In this document: positions 3,880 to 9,099 of the stretch, piece by piece | Layout: every line of letters starts with the position of its first letter | Position numbering within the stretch: the first letter of the stretch is position 1 | Assembly: GCA_023411775.1 (NCBI GenBank) | Contig: JAEYOL010000171.1 | Coordinates: 1-9,099, forward strand | From: Bacteroidota bacterium | Lineage (GTDB): Bacteria > Bacteroidota > Bacteroidia > Chitinophagales > Chitinophagaceae | Direction: 5' to 3' | Length of the DNA: 9,099 bases | The notes under the pieces: generated by a model | The model's database searches: none | What the model saw: the letters and a program-made list of their open reading frames with translations, nothing else | What the model was told of the DNA's origin: nothing | Program-made: the position numbers and the translations under genes

Positions 3880-6819
3880 CTAATATCCAAACAACTCAGT
3901 CAGTGAAATCTTTTTGAGCTCACCATATTTTTTGAGATCATCGAGCTTAATATTCTTTTCCGAACCCACTACTGAATATGAATATGGTTTATTTGAAAGT
4001 TCCGCCCTGTGATACGCATCCAGGTCTTGCAGCTTCAAGGTCTTGTACTTTTCATAATTCTTTTTCCTGATGTCTTCTTTCAGACCCTTCTTCTCTGCAT
4101 TGAGATAATTGAATATGATACCGTCTTTGGTGATGCGTTCGGTTTCAATATCCTTAAACAAACTCCTGCGGGCACTGGCAAAACTTGCTTCATTCTTTGG
4201 CAGATCGTTGAGCAACTCGTTCATCCCCGCAATGGCTTCATTCAGTTTATCAGCCTGTGTACCCACATAAGCGATAGCGGAATAGTGATCATCTTTCTTT
4301 GCCGGCGTACTTACAAAAGCATAGGTAGAATAAGCGAGCGCTTTTGATTCACGGATGGTCTGAAAAACGATCGATCCCATGCCACCGCCAAAATAACCGT
4401 TGAACATATTCACCAGGGCATCTTTTTCCGCATCAAATTTTCCGAGGTTACGCGACCAGTAAATATCGGCCTGTACCGCATCGTATTCAGCAAACAAAAC
4501 CTGGTTAGCGGTCTGGCTGGTACGTTCAAACTTCACAGCGGGCGCAGGCATAGTCCAGGAAGCAGGTGTCTTGTGCAGGTTGCTGATAGAAGCCGTAAAA
4601 CTGCTGAGTTCCTGTGGACCATAGTAAAGTATCCTGTGTTTATAGTTTAAAAGCGATTGAATGATTCGAACCAGGTCTTCCGCCTTTATCGCTTCGATTT
4701 CTTCATCGGTCAGGGTATAGTTGTAGGGATTATTGGCGCCATAAAGGGCATAATTCCTGAGTGCAGATGCAATAGCGTTCTTGTTAAGCTTCGCATTGGC
4801 CCTTGCCTTCATCAGCCTGTTTTTCAAACCTGAAAGCGCGGCTGTATCAGCCTTACAATTCTTTATAAGGTCTTCTAACAGCGTTACCGCTTTTGAAAAG
4901 TTTTCCTGCAATCCGGTTACACTTACCGTGGTTTGCTCAGTACCGGCAGAAGTATTAAAGCTACAGGCAAGGTTATAAAACTGTTTGCTGATATCCTCCG
5001 CAGAATACTTCTCTGTACCAATGAACTGAAGATATTGCAGCGCTATCGACAAAAACTTATTATTCCAGGTCCCCATGTCGAAGTAATAGTAGAGGTTGAA
5101 AATGCTATTGTCTTTGTTTTGCACATACAGCACTTCAGTATTCCCGGCTTTAGCCTGTTTGATATCGGTAGAATAGTTCAGCCATACCGGTTTGATTGCG
5201 GGTAACTCTGTTGCATTGATCTGTTTTACAAAAGGCGATTGCTGACCCGCATTGGTTTCAACCGGTGTAATGCCTGGCTTATCAACTTTTACGATATTTT
5301 TATCTTCACCCTTGCGTTTATAAATGACCACATAATTTTTCTCGCCAAAGAACTTATTGGCAAAATCAACGATGTCCTTTTTTGTCAGCGCACCCATATC
5401 GTCCAGCACCGATACATCCTTGTCCCATTCTTTTCCTTCATGCTTGATATAACTATCCACAAGACCTGCTACCCTTGCGCCATTACTTTCAAGCGCCTGC
5501 AATTCGGCCAGTTTATAATTAGCAACGATCGCTTTGATCAGTGATTCTTCGAAATTGCCCTTCCGGAGTACATCTATCTGTCCCATCAAAAGTTCCTGGG
5601 CTTCTTCGAGTGTCTGACCCTGCTTTGGCGAAGCTGTCAACACGAACATGCCATAATCCCTATATTGTTGGATTCCCGCACCGGCTCCCTGTAATTTCTG
5701 TTGCTTGTTTAAGTTCAGATCAAACAGACCAGCCTTACCGTTTGATAATATTGAAGCTGTAACACTGGCCAGTAAAGATTCCTTTGTGTTATTCGCACCT
5801 ACCCTGTAAACCACACGGAGACTTTCAGCGCTGGGACCGAATACTTCTTTAACCACAGGGCCTGCAATAGGTGCCTGTTCCGGCCCTTTGTATTGTTCAA
5901 CGGGGCTGGCCTTCATGTATGAAAATTTTTGATCGATCATTTTCACCACCTGGTCGGGGTTGAAATCTCCCGCCATGATAATGGCCATATTATTAGGAAC
6001 ATAATATTTCTGATAATAATCACGAATGGCCACCAGGGATGGATTTTTTAAATGCTCCACGGTGCCGATCGTCGATTGCAATCCATAGTTGTGTGTAGGG
6101 AAAACAAGCTGAAACATGGCTTCCTGCACCTTGCGGCCATCACTGTCGAGACTTATATTCTTCTCCTCGTACACCGCTTCGAGTTCTGTATGGAAGATCC
6201 TGAATATCGGGTTTCGGAATCTTTCTGCTTGTATTGTCAGGAATTTCTCTACTGCATTAGATGGAATATCCTCTTCGTAAACAGTTTCCTCCACCCAGGT
6301 ATGCGCATTGGTGCCCTGCGAGCCGATCGAAGCCATCAGCTTGTCGTATTCATTGGCGATTGAAAACTTAGAAGCTTCTCCTGATATCCTGTCGATTTCT
6401 TTGTAGATCTCTTTTCTCTTCTCCGGATCGGTGGTGGAATTGTAAGATTCGTACAACGCGTCAATTTTATCGAGTAGCGGCTTTTCTTTCGCCCAGTCGA
6501 GTGTGCCAAATTTGTCGGTGCCTTTAAACAACAAATGCTCAAGATAGTGTGCCAGCCCGGTATGATCGGAAGGATCATTATTGCTGCCCGTTCTCACGGC
6601 GATCTGCGTTGCAATGCGAGGCTCTTTCTTGTTGACCGAAAGAACAACTGTCAATCCATTCTTTAAGGTGTAAAACCTGCTGTTTGTGGGATCGCCCGTT
6701 ACATACTTATAGGTATACCCGCCTGATGATGCCTGTTTCCATTCGTGCTTTGCCTGTGATAATGCCGTTGTTGCATTTACCAATAATAAAACAGGAAGCA
6801 TCCATTTTCTCCAATTCAT
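3880..6819 (-). CDS. Secreted M16 family zinc metallopeptidase (insulinase/pitrilysin-like), two-domain
   Basis: This 979-residue protein is a full-length M16 peptidase, expected to degrade peptides inside a clam-like chamber in the periplasm or outside the cell. A signal peptide is clear (residues 1 to about 21: basic start, hydrophobic MLPVLLLVNATTALS). The inverted zinc motif HxxEH is His91-Tyr-Leu-Glu94-His95 in GLAHYLEHLLFKGT. The third ligand is probably Glu219 in ELEAVYEEKN, aligned with the glutamate of the insulinase ExxAVxxE motif. About 50 extra charged, helix-prone residues (about 108-165) lie between them. The first half continues with YYVPNNMAIIMAGDFNPDQV (273-292). The second half lacks HxxEH but keeps the Arg/Tyr pair (Arg823, Tyr830) in FQTIRESKALAYS, as in the inactive partner domain of M16 enzymes. 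The ATG at 6819 is directly followed by the signal peptide. It stands alone, 149 bases after the fucosidase gene. Confidence 0.96.
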   Translation of the reverse strand: MNWRKWMLPVLLLVNATTALSQAKHEWKQASSGGYTYKYVTGDPTNSRFYTLKNGLTVVLSVNKKEPRIATQIAVRTGSNNDPSDHTGLAHYLEHLLFKGTDKFGTLDWAKEKPLLDKIDALYESYNSTTDPEKRKEIYKEIDRISGEASKFSIANEYDKLMASIGSQGTNAHTWVEETVYEEDIPSNAVEKFLTIQAERFRNPIFRIFHTELEAVYEEKNISLDSDGRKVQEAMFQLVFPTHNYGLQSTIGTVEHLKNPSLVAIRDYYQKYYVPNNMAIIMAGDFNPDQVVKMIDQKFSYMKASPVEQYKGPEQAPIAGPVVKEVFGPSAESLRVVYRVGANNTKESLLASVTASILSNGKAGLFDLNLNKQQKLQGAGAGIQQYRDYGMFVLTASPKQGQTLEEAQELLMGQIDVLRKGNFEESLIKAIVANYKLAELQALESNGARVAGLVDSYIKHEGKEWDKDVSVLDDMGALTKKDIVDFANKFFGEKNYVVIYKRKGEDKNIVKVDKPGITPVETNAGQQSPFVKQINATELPAIKPVWLNYSTDIKQAKAGNTEVLYVQNKDNSIFNLYYYFDMGTWNNKFLSIALQYLQFIGTEKYSAEDISKQFYNLACSFNTSAGTEQTTVSVTGLQENFSKAVTLLEDLIKNCKADTAALSGLKNRLMKARANAKLNKNAIASALRNYALYGANNPYNYTLTDEEIEAIKAEDLVRIIQSLLNYKHRILYYGPQELSSFTASISNLHKTPASWTMPAPAVKFERTSQTANQVLFAEYDAVQADIYWSRNLGKFDAEKDALVNMFNGYFGGGMGSIVFQTIRESKALAYSTYAFVSTPAKKDDHYSAIAYVGTQADKLNEAIAGMNELLNDLPKNEASFASARRSLFKDIETERITKDGIIFNYLNAEKKGLKEDIRKKNYEKYKTLKLQDLDAYHRAELSNKPYSYSVVGSEKNIKLDDLKKYGELKKISLTELFGY

Positions 6820-6968
6820 AATAGCTTAGTTTTTTAATGCGCGCCAATATATTAAAAGAAACCAAGCCACCTGCAAAATAGGGACTTGCGGCCGTTTAGT
6901 TATTTTAACGGAGACCGGGTTGGGCAATTGCAATTAAATCGACCGGATAATTTTGTAGCTCTCTGATC
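6820..6968. other. Intergenic region between fucosidase and peptidase genes
   Basis: This 149-base spacer contains a five-pair inverted repeat (CCGTT 6892-6896 and AACGG 6907-6911) with an A/T-rich loop and no T-run, so it is a poor terminator. Bases 6820-6860 are A/T-rich on the peptidase side and may include its promoter, but no exact TAnnTTTG was found there. Whether transcription from the fucosidase runs through is undecided. Confidence 0.35.
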
Positions 6969-8396
6969 TTATGGCTTCTCAATTAGCTTCTCGTCGATCA
7001 GGTAAGCCGCGATCTCGCTGATCTCGGGAGTATCCCTGGCGTTTTTGATCAATAGGTTGAAAGCGCTTGCTTCAACGGTTGGAAAGGTGAGAATCCTTTT
7101 CCTGCCGATCGTTGTAATATTTATTTCTTTGACTGGCTGTGAACCATTCAGTAGTTCCAGTTTAGCCTCGATGACCTGTTGCCCGTTTTGAATCGCTTCC
7201 TGCAATACAATACAATTCACCTTTTTCACTTCTTCAAATTTAATCCAAAGCCGGGTGCTCTCATAATTACTGAGTTTCTCAAAAGTGGCGGTATTGTTAT
7301 CAGTAAATTGTGTCCGCTTGAAGATACTTCCACTACCATGCAATTCAGCCCTGGCATCTTTTACCAGGTTATTGGCAAAACTTTCGTCGCGCAATCTTTT
7401 AAACTCTATCAGCGACGCCGAATCGATTTCATGAATGAGACCGCGCCGGTCGGGTGGGACGTTTAACAGGAAATTGGCCCCGCGGCCCACTGATTTAAGA
7501 TATAGATCAAATAACTGTTCTGCAGTTTTCACTTTATCATCTTCATTAGCATGATAAAACCAGCCCGGCCTGATGCTTACATCACACTCCGCAGGTATCC
7601 AGTTGGCGCCGTTGATATTTCCCTGTTTTAATGTGTCAGTTGACGGACCACCGGCGCCACGTTTGAAACCCGCCGTATCCAGATAATTCCAGTTGGTTTC
7701 ACCTGCGACGCCCTTTTCATTACCCACCCATCGAACATCGGGACCGATATCGCTAAATACAACGGTGTTCGGAGCTATTTCTCTCAGGGTTTGTTCGAAG
7801 CGACTGAAATCATATTCTTGCTTTTTCCCATTGGGGCCTTCACCATTTGCACCATCCCACCAAAACTCGAAGAATGGCCCATAGTTTTTCACCAGTTCCT
7901 TCATTGTGTTTACATACACATCGTTGTATTCTGGTGTACCATATTGCGGATGATTCCTGTCCCAGGGTGACAGATAAACGCCAAACTTCAAACCATACTC
8001 CTTACATGCTTTTGCGAGTTCGCCTACAACATCTCCTTTGCCGTTTTTCCATTTGCTTTCCCTGACCGTATGCTTGGAATACTGGCTGGGCCATAAGCAA
8101 AATCCATCATGATGCTTTGCGGTAATGATAATTCCTTTCGCGCCAGATTTTTTCGCGATCCTTGCCCATTGTCGGCAATCCAGTGAAGTCGGATTAAATA
8201 CTTCCGAGGGTTCATCTCCGTGCCCCCATTCCTTATCGGTAAATGTGTTGGGACCAAAATGGATAAACCAATAATACTCCAGGTCATGCCAGGCCAGCTG
8301 CGCCTTGGTAGGTAAAGGAGTTTTTGGCGTTTGCGCAGCAAGTATCGCAACACCGAAACTAAGTACGATGGTCAGCAGTGATTTCTGTCTTTTCAT
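6969..8396 (-). CDS. Secreted GH29 alpha-L-fucosidase, probably subfamily B
   Basis: This 475-residue enzyme hydrolyses terminal alpha-L-fucose from glycans by a retaining mechanism. A signal peptide spans about residues 1-21 (MKRQKSLLTIVLSFGVAILAA) with a likely cut before QTPK and no lipobox, so periplasmic or secreted. The (beta/alpha)8 catalytic domain (about 30-340) shows FIHFGPNTFTDKEWGHGDE (44-62), the fucose-contacting KHHDGFCLWPS (His95, His96), and FEFWWDGANGEG with Asp181 as the expected nucleophile. WIPAECDVSIRPGWFYH places Glu270 as the probable acid/base; this arrangement and the NTFTxxEWG motif point to GH29-B, whose members usually prefer alpha-1,3/1,4-linked fucose next to a branched galactose. 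Residues about 345-475 look like a beta-sandwich accessory domain. The gene follows the phosphoesterase stop by 12 bases, implying co-transcription. Linkage preference is inferred. Confidence 0.95.
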   Translation of the reverse strand: MKRQKSLLTIVLSFGVAILAAQTPKTPLPTKAQLAWHDLEYYWFIHFGPNTFTDKEWGHGDEPSEVFNPTSLDCRQWARIAKKSGAKGIIITAKHHDGFCLWPSQYSKHTVRESKWKNGKGDVVGELAKACKEYGLKFGVYLSPWDRNHPQYGTPEYNDVYVNTMKELVKNYGPFFEFWWDGANGEGPNGKKQEYDFSRFEQTLREIAPNTVVFSDIGPDVRWVGNEKGVAGETNWNYLDTAGFKRGAGGPSTDTLKQGNINGANWIPAECDVSIRPGWFYHANEDDKVKTAEQLFDLYLKSVGRGANFLLNVPPDRRGLIHEIDSASLIEFKRLRDESFANNLVKDARAELHGSGSIFKRTQFTDNNTATFEKLSNYESTRLWIKFEEVKKVNCIVLQEAIQNGQQVIEAKLELLNGSQPVKEINITTIGRKRILTFPTVEASAFNLLIKNARDTPEISEIAAYLIDEKLIEKP

Positions 8397-8408
8397 GGTT
8401 CATATTTT

Positions 8409-9099
8409 TCAGGCCAGTTCAGGTTGCCTTGATCTCTCCAGCCTGGCCTCGTTGATCTTATTGCTGGGATCCATAATATATGTAAGCACCGAATTATCTT
8501 TCATTAATTCCACTACCCTGAACCCGCGATACTCGGTGCCCCAGCTTCCACCGAAATGAGCATCGAAAACAAATGGGATATTCTCACGGGTCTTTATTCC
8601 TTCCTCGTCGTGATCATGGCCATTGAATATCGCCCTTACATTTTTATGAGCTGCCAGTATTTCAAATAATTCCGGGCAATCAACCGCATGTGTTGTCAAC
8701 TTACCCGGATTGATATGCATAAAAATAAAAACATTCTCCTGCCGGCGATGCTCCGTCAGTTTTTCCCGGAGCCAATTGAGGTCGGGACATAAGTAAGTCC
8801 CTTTTTCGTTCGAAGTAGTTGCAACCAGGAAAGAATTTTTCCTGATAGAGAAATCCAGGTTGACAGGCATATTCCATATTTTCTCCCATTCCTCCGCATT
8901 CACATGATCATGATTTCCCTGGCTTACATAGTACTTAAGTGCCAGTTTATCGAGCGCCGCTTTTGCCGCAGGAAAATATTTTTTATCATCGTGTACAATA
9001 TCCCCGTTGATCATGCAAAATGCAAACGGATCCTTGCGATGCTCTTCATTGATCCTCGTGACAAGCGTCGCATAAAAATTCTCATAATCTGTTTTGGGT
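8409..9099 (-). CDS. Calcineurin-like metallophosphoesterase, partial (N-terminus beyond the right edge)
   Basis: The frame is open from base 9099 to the TGA at 8409-8411, so about 229 residues are visible. An ATG at 9014 is internal: conserved-looking sequence (FYATLVTRINEEHRKDPF) continues upstream of it, and the first metal-binding DxH motif of the family must lie off-window. The remaining binuclear metal-site motifs are present in order: INGDIVHDD (GDxxxD-like), SQGNHDHVN (GNHD), FMHINPGK (second His region) and FNGHDHDEE (GHxH). Family enzymes hydrolyse phosphomonoesters or diesters using two divalent metals; the substrate here is unknown. I cannot tell whether it is secreted, as the N-terminus is missing. 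Only 12 bases separate it from the fucosidase start, so it is probably the upstream cistron of the same operon, perhaps a glycan-use locus. Confidence 0.92.
   Translation of the reverse strand, partial: PKTDYENFYATLVTRINEEHRKDPFAFCMINGDIVHDDKKYFPAAKAALDKLALKYYVSQGNHDHVNAEEWEKIWNMPVNLDFSIRKNSFLVATTSNEKGTYLCPDLNWLREKLTEHRRQENVFIFMHINPGKLTTHAVDCPELFEILAAHKNVRAIFNGHDHDEEGIKTRENIPFVFDAHFGGSWGTEYRGFRVVELMKDNSVLTYIMDPSNKINEARLERSRQPELA

Noticed and set aside
5239..5544. Plus-strand 101-residue open frame inside the peptidase gene
   Set aside because: It lies wholly antisense to a well-supported 979-residue coding region and has no domain signal.
8409..9014. Phosphoesterase starting at the ATG at 9014
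   Set aside because: The frame stays open to the window edge with family-like sequence, and the ATG falls just before the GDxxxD motif, which would delete the essential first metal motif.

Overview
This window looks like chromosomal DNA from a member of the phylum Bacteroidota, most likely a Chitinophagaceae-like soil or freshwater bacterium. That rests on the codon style, the near absence of Shine-Dalgarno sequences, promoter-like octamers of the TAnnTTTG type used by the Bacteroidetes primary sigma factor, a secreted M16 peptidase with an insert of a kind I associate with this phylum, and a secreted GH29 fucosidase. The placement is inferred; no rRNA or other marker gene lies in the window. 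I found no tRNA, rRNA, CRISPR array or intact mobile element.

Layout. On the left, the N-terminal 213 codons of an aldo/keto reductase (1-640, minus, running off the window) face away from a small cobalamin-binding mutase subunit (770-1177, plus). A membrane-anchored protein of unknown function follows (1391-2146, plus). Next come about 400 bases of non-coding DNA with a strong imperfect palindrome (2283-2322), and then an enoyl-CoA hydratase/isomerase of the crotonase family (2555-3334, plus). A 545-base gap (3335-3879) separates this plus-strand half from the minus-strand half. It holds four short palindromes arranged as two pairs, each pair around a conserved A/T-rich linker. The right half is all on the minus strand: a partial calcineurin-like phosphoesterase (8409-9099), a secreted GH29 alpha-L-fucosidase (6969-8396) only 12 bases downstream of it, and a large periplasmic or secreted two-domain M16 zinc peptidase (3880-6819).

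How the genes may work together. The B12-binding subunit and the crotonase both act on acyl-CoA thioesters and fit propionate, branched-chain or fatty-acid metabolism. Both have the identical octamer TATTTTTG a short way upstream of the start codon. The phosphoesterase and fucosidase are probably one transcription unit and may be part of a glycan-use locus that continues beyond the right edge. The M16 peptidase has its own 149-base upstream gap.

Most of the window is ordinary metabolic and secreted-enzyme sequence. The items most worth a second look are the two-pair palindrome cluster with its roughly 215-base spacing, the 14-bp palindrome at 2283-2322, and the three-helix protein whose third helix ends in what looks like a lipoprotein signal. 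I did not find convincing evidence of a wholly new system.
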